Positions 54,733 through 64,000 of a stretch of 64,000 bases of DNA are shown in pieces. The notes under the pieces were generated by a model, which was not told where the DNA came from, ran no database searches, and worked only from the letters and a program-made list of their open reading frames with translations. Where the stretch lies: contig JASXTE010000015.1 in NCBI GenBank assembly GCA_030280995.1, positions 21,410,501-21,474,500 on the forward strand, read 5' to 3'. The position numbers were made by a program, and so were the translations under genes. This DNA is from Hemileia vastatrix. Taxonomy: Eukaryota; Basidiomycota; Pucciniomycetes; Pucciniales; Zaghouaniaceae. Numbering within the stretch: position 1 is the stretch's first letter; every line of letters starts with the position of its first letter.

Positions 54733-56828
54733 ACAACTTTAAAATGCCCTAACTACAGAGGATAACTCCAAACCAACAAATGAAGTTGAGAATGTGGCCT
54801 TATTGACCTCTTCACACCAGGTCAAAAGTTAGACGACTTGCAGTCAAGTGTTTGTTTAGTACCTGTGGTCTAACCTGAGTCAAACCTGTGTTGGAACTTT
54901 GGTGGGACAATTTTTCATCATGACAAATAGCTCATAGCTGAATCATTTGGACCAATTTGAATTCTTCATATAGTGCTGCTTGCATAATTTCAAACAGGCA
55001 ATAGATCATACTTTGGTGTCTAAAATACATATATTGAATTCATAATGGATATTACAAAGGTGACTAATATGCACCAGCTATATTACTTAATGACATTATA
55101 CAGACAGTATCTGATAAAACACCACCAAAGCCTCTTGGATTGAGAGTTCTTGAATTATTTCCAATAATATCTTTATGAGTAATAATAACATTTTTAGACC
55201 ATTGATTGTAGCACCAAAATGTTTTGAATCCCGCTTTTGAGAAAGGATTTTCTTTTTTTTTTTAACAGCATCATACAATTCAACTAGAATAAAGATTTGA
55301 TCTGGTAAAATTCAGTGACCTCCACATTCTCAAAAAAAAAAACTCCAATCTTGTTGCCTCTTGATATTCCCATAACCTTGTTGTTTTGATTATAATGATA
55401 AGTATTTACCACCAATGTTTTAGTATTGGAGATCAGTAATTTTAGATTGTAGAAACTTTAAAGCACCAATGAATTTATCTTTTTAAAAAAATTTTAAAAA
55501 AGACATTTTTCTATAAATCTTGTTTAAATATTCCGGCCATAAATCATATTCTTCACAGAGCAATATAACAGTTTATTTTGAAGTCTTTCCTTTTTCTATA
55601 TTAAAAAAATCTTTAATTTTTAATTTAAATCAATTTTCATTCATCTCAAGAAGAGATTTAAGATTTACTATCATGATGAACATTTCCATCAACATTTTTT
55701 CCATTTCAAATAAAAACATAAAAATTATGTAAAAAATTATGGGTAATAAAAAGAATTATGAAAAAATGAGTTTATTAATATTGTGTGGGATAGATCTTAA
55801 AATTTTATTTATACTCTCATGATCCCAAGCTTCCTCTGATGATTCTGGGCCAAATATTTGCAGAACTTCAGGAAAATTTTGGGCTAAGTGGAAATTAGGC
55901 TTGATGTGAGTTTGTGGCCAAAAGTTTCCATGGAATTTTTATACTCATTCAGCTAATCATGAAGAGATATAATTTCATCTTCATTGATTTAAAAGTAAGT
56001 TAAAAGGTTTTTAATTGATACAAAAATGGAAATACACTTAATTAAATTCTTCTCTTTACTTTCAGAATTTTCTATATTCACAACTAGAAACAAAGAAACT
56101 ACATCATAAGTTTTTTTAGCAAAATTCATTCTTCTGCCTTGAAATTTGTTCCAGTCTTCCCTAAATGGTGTGGAACACAGTTGAACCATGAGGTAATGAG
56201 TGTATGAAAAATAAGATTTTGAACCATCATTAAATCCTTAGTACTAAGATACAAATAAGAAGTTAAATCATTTGGTGTTGCAACTGATCCCCATTTGATT
56301 TAAGGTCTAAAACAGGCAGAAAATTCCTGAAATGTGGACTCTAAGGAAGATATTTATTAGGGAAAATTTTATCTAATGATGATTCAGCTATAATTACTTA
56401 AACTATCTACATCAGAACTATATTTTTCATTATATGAGCTGGGTCCAACACCTAGTGGATTAGAACTTCCTGATGGCCCAACAATTTTTAGAGCTTCTTT
56501 TGCCTTCTCTCAACAAATTTCATCATAAGATAATTTTTGCTTGAGGTCTGTTCTCAGTGGTGGTATCACTATGCAAACTTTACTCTCTTTTTTCTTCTTT
56601 TACTTGAGTCATGAGAGGAATAATTTGAGGGGAAAGATGGTATTTTTGAAAAAAAATTCCTTTTGTGTGAATTCTGTCTTTGAGTGTGAACCTTTCTCTT
56701 TCTCTGTATTGTAGTTTAGTAGTTTTATTCAACATTGTGTTGTTTTCTATTGTTTTATATGGTGCTATTTGTCATATAATCAAGCCTCTTCTTGCTGTTT
56801 CCATTTTCCCCATCAAAATTTTTTTCTC
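54733..56828. other. Relic DNA without a recognised gene
   Basis: 54733-55350 is presumably F2 leader or flank. On the minus strand between about 56500 and 55800 there are short protein-like blocks (KIVGPSGSSNPLGVGPSS, CSTPFREDWNKFQGRRMN) separated by stops, suggesting an old coding sequence I cannot name. No LTR or RNA gene seen. Confidence 0.4.
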
Positions 56829-57211
56829 TCTATTCTCTTTATCACTTCCATTTCTCCCTCCTGTACACTGTTTCCCCCTTGGCTGAAACTTACATTCCTT
56901 GAATTTTTTGGAGATAATAGAGTCTTTTTTCCAGGTTCTTTCCTTTTACTTTCTGCTTATTCTTTTAATCCTAACCACAGAAACCCATCTTTTTGTACCT
57001 TCTTATATCATCACATGCTTTTTTGTAGTTGTTGTAAGGTGCACAGTTGCTGATTGACCTATTTTTAGGTATGTTTGTTTTTTAAATGGTATACAAGTAT
57101 TTTTACCTCTATTATCTTTATCCCCTACATTGATCCCTCCTGTTAACTTCTCCCCCTTGGCTGCATCTGACAGTACTTGCTCTATTTGGGGAGAATAGAG
57201 TATTCTTTCCA
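56829..57211. repeat. Degenerate direct duplication (about 110 bp, 275 bp apart)
   Basis: Blocks at about 56829-56936 and 57102-57211 share CTCCTGT, TCCCCCTTGGCTG, GGAGA(A)TA-ATAGAGT and TCTTTATC in the same order. The reverse strand of the second copy is open (57003-57221), but with no known domain. Confidence 0.5.
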
Positions 57212-59034
57212 TTTTTATCACATTCTTTGTTCTAGTTTCTTTTTGAAAGTTGAAAAGTTTCTCATTGAAATGTTTTTCACCTTCCCCTGTGCTAAAAAAT
57301 CTTCATTGATGTCTTTTATAGAATGATAAGGTCTGATAAGAAATAAAGAATCAGGGGAGATAGAGGATATTTAATTTTTTTGATTGAATATATCTTTCAC
57401 AGGACAGCCCAAATTAATCATTGGGTTATAGTCAGGAATAAGATTAATTATGTTGGGGAGTGACCCAAATCTTTGGAGATAGCTATTAGGAAATTAGAAA
57501 GATAGAAATTCAAAATAATAATTAGTAGGGGGAAGTTGGTATCTTTTTGGGGTAATAATGTATCTTCAACTCATATAGAGGATGAATCCTACCCTAGAAG
57601 CTAAACCCCCAACAGGAGAAAATAAAGTTTGATAACCTGAGAGGCCAATTATTACATAGAGGATGTGGGAATTAGAAGGGCACTGTTTACTAATGTTAAT
57701 ATGAGTTGAATGTGCCCTAGCCCTGATAATATGTTATGTATGAGAGAGATGAAGTGAAAAAGGTTTCTCAATAAAACCTGGAAAGCTTCTGAAGTCAGAT
57801 ATGTGAAATTGAAGTAAGCTAATACAGATGGGAGAGGAATTATACAATGATTCCATCTTGAATATAAATTAATTATGAGAGGAAAGACAATAATTCAGGA
57901 AGAAATTACTTTTTATAAAAGACTAAAAACATTTCTTGAAAAAGTAAGTCACATGATTTGAATGATGAACGGATTTCCAATAATTTTCAGAGATTTTTCA
58001 ATCACTCTAGGTTGAGATAAACCATCAGGAAATATGTCAGAAGCTAATATTAACTGAATTATAATTTCTACATAGATTGAAGTCACAAGAGGTCCCAATT
58101 GACCAATGAAATTTTGAAAAATTAATGATTGGTTTTTTCATGTATAATTTGAACTCCACTTGTTTAAAAAATGAATTAAGGTTTTCTCCCAAATCAAAAG
58201 AATAGATTAGGAAAAATTGAAAAGTAAAAAAATACTGAAACTTCCACTTTTACAAAAGAAGAAACCAAATTTTTGACTTGTGAAAAATGCTTATGGACAC
58301 ATAAATACATCCAGTAATTTTCTCATGTTTCTATTATCTAGTATTGAAATAAAAATGCAGGATCTGAAAGGCCTGGAATATTCTCTTACTTTAATGTCCT
58401 GTTTTAAAGAACTGCACAAAAATGAGTTAAAATAAAAGTGGATCTCAGTCAAAGTATATGAAAAATCTATTATTGCACATGCCTTGTAATCTTACTTGAT
58501 TTCTGTTTAAAATCCATAGCACAGGTTCAACTTCTTATACTCAAAAAAGTGTTAATAATCTTATGAGATTAAGTCTATCTAATAAAATAATTTTCTTTTA
58601 ATAATAAATATTATATTATATTTTTCCTCTGGAATTCTCTTAAAAAAGTTTTAAATAGTAAAACCAGATTTTAATTCACTGAACTCAAGTTCCAGTACAA
58701 ATAAAGAAATTCATAAAGATACTCAACAATATATATTTACAAAAAATTTCAGCAACTTGAAGTGCTCTACAGTCTTTCCCTGGGGTGCCCCACCCTTCCC
58801 CTCTTTTGGCAGCCACAAGGCCTTGCACAAGCCTCTCAAAATAAAACTTACTTACTTCAATTTTTTCATTCTTACTTAGCATATTTCTATCATATACTCT
58901 GAATTTTTTCATAGAATGAAGTTTTAAAATGAATCAGATAAACTTTTCAACAAACGTTTAAGGCAAAAAGTTGCCTCATGTTTTCATTAACAGCAGCTCA
59001 GAAAAAAAAGAGGCAAAATACAAGGCACCATGTT
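57212..59034. other. A+T-rich stretch without a gene
   Basis: No convincing frame on either strand; 58685-58912 (minus) is the longest and has no recognisable feature. No repeat match within the window was noticed. It ends at the LTR of element E. Confidence 0.5.
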
Positions 59035-59838
59035 TGTCAGCCAGGCTACTAGACTTACCCAGTGAAATAATTAATTATTTACTGGATGAAGCCGCACCTT
59101 ATCATTTTAATTATTTAATTATAAATTAGTTACATTAAAATTACTTATAATAAATTAACTAATTACAGAATGATAAAATTAAATGAATAATTAAAATTAA
59201 ATATAAAATTGTCCCTTATATTTTTTCTCTAACACTGTGCTCGTTTGACAGGTTGGAAGAAATAAAGATTTATATTAAAAAATAGATTTTAAATTAAAAT
59301 AAGATTTTAATATTCAAATAATATTAAATATATACAAAAACCCAAATTTCTCATTTAGAATTGACTTCTACAGTAAATATTAAATAAATTGATGTATTTC
59401 TGACATACTCTGTAAATACATCTTTTTGATGCCTTCTTTTTAGAACAACTTTATTATTTGAAAATACTTCTTCTGGAATATTCTTTTTCTCTCTCTCTCA
59501 TACTACTGTTTTCAGAATTTGATTGCCGTGCTTTGTCCCTCCTTTGCCTATATAATGCCTCTCTTTTGGTTGTTTTTTATTCATTCCTTTACCAACTTAC
59601 TTTATTATTACTATTTACAACACAATACTTATTTTTATATCTTATCTCATTAGTAGTTACAAGAGCGTAATTCTAATCAATAAATTATAACAATATTTAA
59701 ACCCTACCTCTTATATTTGAGTAAAAAATCACTTAGATTAAGAAATATGTACCAAATTTTTGAGAGTTTATTTAAAATCCTTAAAATTCTCATAGAAACT
59801 TCATACCAAATCTTCTAGACCAAAAGCATACCTTGACA
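59035..59838 (+). repeat. 5' LTR of element E
   Basis: 804 bp from TGTCAGCCAGGCTA to CATACCTTGACA. Both ends are defined by comparison with the two LTRs in B. TATA box TATATAATG at 59549-59557. Confidence 0.85.
59549..59555 (+). promoter_or_regulatory. TATA box of the E LTR
   Basis: TATATAA within CCTTTGCCTATATAATGCC. The second copy at 27779-27785 sits in nearly the same context (TTTGCCTATATAAGGCC), so the core promoter is conserved. Confidence 0.65.
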
Positions 59839-59854
59839 ATTGAGGGCTTTCCGA
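59839..59854 (+). promoter_or_regulatory. Primer-binding site of element E
   Basis: ATTGAGGGCTTTCCGA directly after the LTR, aligned with A, B and C sites. No TGG at the expected place. Confidence 0.55.
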
Positions 59855-59976
59855 ATTATCAACGGCGCAACGATATTTGAGGCGTAATCAAGGGAACCAT
59901 TGGTGTGCAAAGTACCTGTAAAGGACGAGAAAGCGAGAAAACGACAAACGTCATACGTCACGTGACAAAAAATTTT

Positions 59977-60032
59977 GCTGCGAACGGGAATCAAACCGCG
60001 CTCCAAAAATTAAGCTCATATACTGACTAAAC
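59977..60032 (-). other. tRNA-like relic in antisense, leader of E
   Basis: On the minus strand a D-arm-like TTTAGTCAGTATATGAGC is followed by CTTAAT (as in a Lys CTT anticodon loop) and a T-arm-like GGTTTGATTCCCGTTCGC. The anticodon stem and 5' acceptor strand are missing, so it is not a functional tRNA gene; it may be coincidence. Confidence 0.3.
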
Positions 60033-60290
60033 GTTGTATATATCGTGGTACTTATTGTTATTACTATTTGTGGGTTACTCTTCACTCTTCATTTGTTATG
60101 TATTTCCTTTTACTCAGCACTCTGTAAGTGGCATTAATTTGCTCATTTTTCAGGGGGAGGTGTCTGGTAATTGGACTTTATTTTTATTATTATATTTTTT
60201 TTATCCTGGTAGACCATAATAGAGCAATAAGTGTTCGTAGTCCCAGAGGTAATAAATAAATTATATTTTAATATTATTTATTATAATTTT

Positions 60291-60730
60291 TCAGTTGACA
60301 TTTGTCCTGATTAATTTAATTGTTCCAGTTGACAAATTGTCCTGACAATAATATTTTTAATTAATATATAATTAATATTTAATTACTTCAGTTGACTTTG
60401 AGTCCTGGTAATTCAATAAATATTTTAATTAATAAAACTCACATTTAATTATTTCAGTTGACATTAAGTCCTGGTAATTAAGTGATCAAGCTTAATCAAA
60501 TTTTAAAATAAAAATTTATATTTAATTACTTCAGTTGACATTAAGTCCTGGTAGTTAAGTTATCAGTTTAATAAAATTTTGTTAAATTAATAAAGTTTCA
60601 TATTTGATTACTTCAGTTGACAATAAGTCCTGGTAATAAATTAGTTGATTTAAATCCTGAAAATAAATAATTAAAAATTATTAATAAAAATTCTAATTTA
60701 TTTCTACAGTTGATTATATTATAATCCTGG
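60291..60730 (+). repeat. Array of at least eight bulged hairpins in the E leader
   Basis: Units CAGTTGAC-loop-GTCCTG begin at about 60292, 60326, 60389, 60465, 60532 and 60614, then TAGTTGAT-loop-ATCCTG at 60642 and CAGTTGAT-loop-ATCCTG at 60707. In each unit GAC pairs with GTC (or GAT with ATC) and CAG with CTG, with an unpaired TT. Spacing is 28-82 bp in A+T-rich DNA. A ninth, weaker unit lies at about 60765. Confidence 0.75.
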
Positions 60731-60860
60731 TTTTAAATTTTTTTTATTAATAAATTAATTTTATTAAAGTTGATTTTTATCTTGAAAAAAAGATTTTTTT
60801 TATTATTTATTTTATTTTTTTTATATAAAAAATCAAAAATCAAAACTAATTAATCTTATT

Positions 60861-60880
60861 GTCTCTTTTCTTCATTTCAG
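60861..60880 (+). promoter_or_regulatory. Strong 3' splice-site-like sequence before the E start codon
   Basis: A pyrimidine run ending CTTCATTTCAG lies 12 bp upstream of the ATG. It could be the acceptor of a leader intron; no donor was identified with confidence. Confidence 0.4.
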
Positions 60881-60892
60881 TAAAATCTTAAA

Positions 60893-61566
60893 ATGACTGA
60901 CCAAAGTGGTTCTGCTGCATGTGAAGAAGAGCTAGACTTAATTGATTATGATGAGCCTACTTCAGTAAGTTCTCCTTTAACAAGAAGAATTTCTCAAACT
61001 AATAAATCCTTGCCCCAAACAGGATGTAGAGATGGAAGAAGTAGAAATCCTAGTGGACACAACTCAGGATCAGAAGCCTATGATAAACCCACCAGAAGAG
61101 TTTCCAAAAGGCTTCAGGATAAAAAAGATGCCATTGTCTCAGCAGGTAAAGAATCTGTCTACTCACATAAAGGAGTTAAGGACAGAAAGCTTGAGACTAA
61201 AGGTAAGGGTAGATGCTTTGGAAGAAAAGGTGAGAAGAACAGATACTTTTCTCCAAGAGAAGAAGAAATCTCTTCCTCCCAGGGATCAACAACAATTGGC
61301 TCCCCAGTCCCAAGAGAAGGTGGAAGTGTCCAAGTGGCAGTGGTACTGGCTAAACACTCAGTGGGACTACCTGGCTCAAAACCAGCATCAGTTACCTCAG
61401 GCAGGTCCATCAAGGCCCAACCAGGTCAACCCCACTCCTCCCCACCCTTATCAAGGAGGCAAAAGAAGAAGAAAGCCCAATATGGTGATACCCAGCAAAC
61501 CCTGGTACGTCCCTCTATTGATTCTCAAGTGCCTTTTCTTGTGGCTGACTCTGTTCCTTCAGGTAA
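60893..61566 (+). CDS. ORFX of element E: spliced, overlapping small protein
   Basis: Exons 60893-60964, 61023-61504 and 61563-61566; 185 residues. The first 24 residues are shared with Gag-Pol (MTDQSGS...DEPTS); exon 2 is in the +1 frame. It holds FPKGFRIKK at 51, a heptad helix at about 62-103, the Trp motif VSKWQWYW (Trp129, 131, 133), HPYQGGKRRRK and the end KPW-TAA. The final Trp codon is split by intron 2 (TG|G). If intron 2 stays in, the protein instead gains a 27-residue tail starting YVPLLILKCLFLWLTLFL, which looks membrane-seeking. A, B and C have the same arrangement. I do not recognise the family; self-association and nucleic-acid binding are inferred from composition. Confidence 0.72.
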
Positions 61567-64000
61567 ATCAGGAAGGGAGGATGAAACTTTGAGACCTATA
61601 GAGGCTGGGAGTAGTAGACAAATCACTCATGTATCAAATCCTTTACTTTTAATTGCTACCTCAATGATTAATCCTGATATGGCTGTAATTGATGAAACTC
61701 TTGACCCTGAGTTCTATGAGAGTCTGGAAAGTTACTCAGTTTCCTTATTGAGAAACACTCCAGATGTAGCAAGAATTAATGATGAGCACTTGAGAGATAT
61801 TATTGCCAAGCAAAATCATATAATGAACAATATGCAATTGACTCAGAGATATAATAGTTTGTTAACTGATCAGGGTTATCAAGCATTAAGAAGTGAATCA
61901 CAGAGAGTCTCTGATGAATTGTCTCATTACAAATCAACCCATGAAAAGAAAGTTGCTTTATGGCAAAATATAAAAAATGATTTGTCTAAACTAAAAGATA
62001 CTGTATCTGCCTGTTGCCAGGAGGTAGAGATAGATAAGATAAATCTGAAAAGATTGAATGACCATTTGTCATCTTCTCAAAATAAAAATCAATTATCTTT
62101 TGCAACTATCAATGAGAGTTTATCTAGTCTTCCAAGAATGAAAACAAGACTAACAACCATTGAAGAAAAATTGAACTCATTGTTAAATGACCAAAAATAT
62201 TCTGACATTTCTGTGAAGGAACATATAGTGCAGGATGCTCAAATAGTACCTGTGGCTAGTTCATCTAAAGTAAAAATAGCTCCAGAAATACCTGTTGATA
62301 ACACTGAGTTTCCATCAAAAACTGATGATGCACCAGGATCTGCAACAGAAGGATTAAACAATGAGATTTCAGCCCAATTAGAGAAATTAAAGCTGCTTCT
62401 TACTCAGAAACAAGCTAGTACTAAGGAGACTCCTTCAAATCAAAAGAATTGGCCAAAACTTGACCAGTACCCAACATTTGATGGTGATTCTTCCTCTGAT
62501 TGGCAACAATTTATTTGCAGAATTGATAACTTAAAAAATTCTTACAAACTCCCAGATGAAGAAATTGTTTCCAAGTTAATTTCTTTGTTCACTAATGTTG
62601 CCCTGATGTGGTATGAATCTGTTCTCCTGGATGGGAATGACTACTCATGGGAGGATTGGAAGAAATTAATTAACGCACAACTTGGTGGCTCCAAGTTCAG
62701 AATGGCTCAACAAAGGCAGTATGAGGAAACTAGATATAGCTCTTCTACTGATAAACCTATTGAGTTTTTAATGAAACTTGTAAAAATCTTAAGGGCAATG
62801 GACCCAAATATGGAGGTTGATTTATGGAAGGACAGGATACTCTATAAATTACCAATGTCTCTGAGAGACTTGATAGTGGCTAGGACTGAGTTCTCCAAAG
62901 AACCCTCTTCTTTCATTAATACTTGCAATGAAATACTTCTAAACAATAAGTATTATGCCAGAAGATTCATTCCTAGGACCCCTTTGGAGAAACCCTCCAC
63001 TTACCAACAGAAACCTCTGGAAAAGGTTGGTAAACCTTCTGCCCCTGTTGCACCAAAGAAGTATGCAACAAACACTTGCTTCAAGTGCAACAAGCCTTGG
63101 AAGAAAGGCCATGTTTGTGACAAGAAGATAAATCTTGTAGAAAAAACAGAGGAACATGCTGATGACACAGTGGTACTGGATGATACATCAAGTGTTTGTG
63201 CCAGCAATATTTCATATGAATCTCAACAAGAAATCTTGATGCTGGAAGAGGATATCCATTATTTAAATACTATTGACATTGATAATAATGATTTATCTAC
63301 AGTTGAAGATGCTGATATCATAATTAACATTGAGGATAGCTCAATTATTATTGCCCCTCTTAAGGCACCTGTCTTGATCAATAGAACCAGCATTGAAGTT
63401 GTTCTGTATTCTGGAGCTGGAGGAAGTGTAGTATCTGAAAGAGCACTTGCTTCAGTAGATCAAGACTATAAATCTAAACTGATGCCTATCATTTCTGAAA
63501 ATTGGAGTGGGTATGGCTCTGTTTTGTCCCCCATTGGGAAATACAAAGCCACAGTGTTTTTTAAATATAACCATGGTTTTGTAAGAGCTATTTGTGATTT
63601 TGTTGTCATGAAAAATGATAACTTGAGCAATTGGTTTATTGTAGGGAATGATATTTTAACCAAGTATGGCATAAAATTGGATCCTTCAAACCAATGTTTC
63701 ACAATGGGGATGAATGGGAAGAGAAAATTTAAGATTTCCTCCCCTAAAAAATTAGTAAAACCAGAATTGAACACATGTAATTCTGTGGTTCAATATAAAG
63801 GAAGATCTACAAAGGAAATGCATGTCCTTATGTCTGAAATTGACAATGCTTCTTTTGGAGAACAACTTTCTGATGAGGATAAATATTCCATCATTAACTT
63901 GATAAAATCTTTTCCTATGGCCTTTGCCCATGGGTCACATGAACTGGGATTAGTTAAAGAGGAAATGAAATTTTCATTGTCTTGCCCATTAACTGATATA
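60893..64000 (+). CDS. Element E Gag-Pol (unspliced), partial
   Basis: ATG at 60893 opens 1036 codons without a stop to the window end. Order: N-terminal extension overlapping ORFX (residues 1-205), an E/D- and heptad-rich region (about 240-440), Gag core with NWPKLDQYPTFDGD (about 520) and LPDEEIVSKLISLF, a zinc knuckle CFKCNKPWKKGHVC (about 729), a protease domain (about 825-930), then the start of RT (EEMKFSLSC). In the protease the catalytic Asp is Tyr: VVLYSGAGGSVVS against VVLDSGAGGSVVS in C and AILDTGAAGS in A. Both ORFX introns must stay in the RNA for this product. Related along its length to A and C. Confidence 0.9.
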   Translation, partial: MTDQSGSAACEEELDLIDYDEPTSVSSPLTRRISQTNKSLPQTGCRDGRSRNPSGHNSGSEAYDKPTRRVSKRLQDKKDAIVSAGKESVYSHKGVKDRKLETKGKGRCFGRKGEKNRYFSPREEEISSSQGSTTIGSPVPREGGSVQVAVVLAKHSVGLPGSKPASVTSGRSIKAQPGQPHSSPPLSRRQKKKKAQYGDTQQTLVRPSIDSQVPFLVADSVPSGKSGREDETLRPIEAGSSRQITHVSNPLLLIATSMINPDMAVIDETLDPEFYESLESYSVSLLRNTPDVARINDEHLRDIIAKQNHIMNNMQLTQRYNSLLTDQGYQALRSESQRVSDELSHYKSTHEKKVALWQNIKNDLSKLKDTVSACCQEVEIDKINLKRLNDHLSSSQNKNQLSFATINESLSSLPRMKTRLTTIEEKLNSLLNDQKYSDISVKEHIVQDAQIVPVASSSKVKIAPEIPVDNTEFPSKTDDAPGSATEGLNNEISAQLEKLKLLLTQKQASTKETPSNQKNWPKLDQYPTFDGDSSSDWQQFICRIDNLKNSYKLPDEEIVSKLISLFTNVALMWYESVLLDGNDYSWEDWKKLINAQLGGSKFRMAQQRQYEETRYSSSTDKPIEFLMKLVKILRAMDPNMEVDLWKDRILYKLPMSLRDLIVARTEFSKEPSSFINTCNEILLNNKYYARRFIPRTPLEKPSTYQQKPLEKVGKPSAPVAPKKYATNTCFKCNKPWKKGHVCDKKINLVEKTEEHADDTVVLDDTSSVCASNISYESQQEILMLEEDIHYLNTIDIDNNDLSTVEDADIIINIEDSSIIIAPLKAPVLINRTSIEVVLYSGAGGSVVSERALASVDQDYKSKLMPIISENWSGYGSVLSPIGKYKATVFFKYNHGFVRAICDFVVMKNDNLSNWFIVGNDILTKYGIKLDPSNQCFTMGMNGKRKFKISSPKKLVKPELNTCNSVVQYKGRSTKEMHVLMSEIDNASFGEQLSDEDKYSIINLIKSFPMAFAHGSHELGLVKEEMKFSLSCPLTDI
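60965..61022 (+). other. Intron 1 of ORFX, element E (58 nt)
   Basis: Donor TTCA|GTAAGTTCTC, branch-like CAAACTAATAA 19-20 nt before the end, acceptor TTGCCCCAAACAG|GAT. Phase 0, 1 mod 3. The intron itself is open in the Gag-Pol frame, so retention is compatible with Gag-Pol. Confidence 0.75.
61505..61562 (+). other. Intron 2 candidate, element E (58 nt)
   Basis: Donor CCCTG|GTACGTCCC, branch-like GGCTGACTC, acceptor TCTGTTCCTTCAG|GTAAA. Its removal ends ORFX at KPW and closes the Gag-Pol frame within ten codons; retention allows Gag-Pol. Confidence 0.65.

Larger units (their letters stand above)
59035..64000 (+). mobile_element. Element E: 5' half of a chromodomain-type Ty3/Gypsy element, open to the window edge
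   Basis: 5' LTR 59035-59838, primer site, a long structured leader, ORFX and an unbroken Gag-Pol frame up to the last base. It is the only plus-strand full coding copy. Its LTR family is also present as two LTRs inside B (26536-27320, 27328-29089). Its protease active site is mutated. The rest of RT to the 3' LTR lies outside the window. Confidence 0.92.

Overview
The window is almost wholly retrotransposon DNA from a strongly A+T-rich eukaryotic genome. The best guess is a basidiomycete, most likely a rust fungus (Pucciniales). The reasons are chromodomain-bearing Ty3/Gypsy polyproteins of the kind common in rusts, a second Ty3/Gypsy lineage whose reverse transcriptase carries FID[D/N/E]GG[VI]K instead of YIDD followed by an integrase with the VDGGPEF...GMVERGH signature, and very short introns (52-64 nt) with GTAAGT donors, CTRAY-like branch sites and YAG acceptors. 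The species is inferred; no host gene is convincingly present.

Layout. 1-4749: decayed FIDDGG-type element (F1, minus), running off the left edge. 5808-6500: gag relic of another Gypsy family. 6567-16290: young, complete chromodomain element A (minus; 1500-bp LTRs, target duplication ACTAC). 16345-17428: miniature LTR element (TRIM-like, 106-bp LTRs). 18741-31514: old, degraded element B (minus), itself hit by a solo A-type LTR (24027-25527), by two head-to-head D/E-type LTRs (26536-29089) and by a decayed Ty1/copia element (31517-35875). 35876-36340: fragment of a repeat called G. 36533-36870: minisatellite. 37845-46984: complete but frameshifted element C (minus; 1.14-kb LTRs, duplication AACAG) inside a 72/73-bp tandem repeat. 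48363-54732: second FIDDGG element F2 (minus), with G inserted in its integrase (48765-49864). 54733-59034: relic DNA with no gene I can name. 59035-64000: 5' end of element E (plus), open to the right edge.

How the genes work together. A, B, C and E are related chromodomain-type elements. In each one the region between the start codon and conserved Gag carries two overlapping reading frames. Without splicing, the start codon leads into Gag-Pol; in E this frame is open for 1036 codons. Removal of a 55-64-nt intron just after the start codon (always 1 mod 3) switches translation into the +1 frame, which encodes a small protein (called ORFX here) with a heptad-repeat helix, a tryptophan-rich motif and a basic tail, ending in Pro-Trp at a second short intron. 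The same layout in four diverged copies, with splice signals, phase and length modulus kept, suggests that splicing versus intron retention decides between an accessory protein and Gag-Pol/genomic RNA. I do not recognise ORFX. The leaders of these elements also carry arrays of small RNA hairpins; in E there are at least eight, with covarying stems. These two linked observations are the main result.
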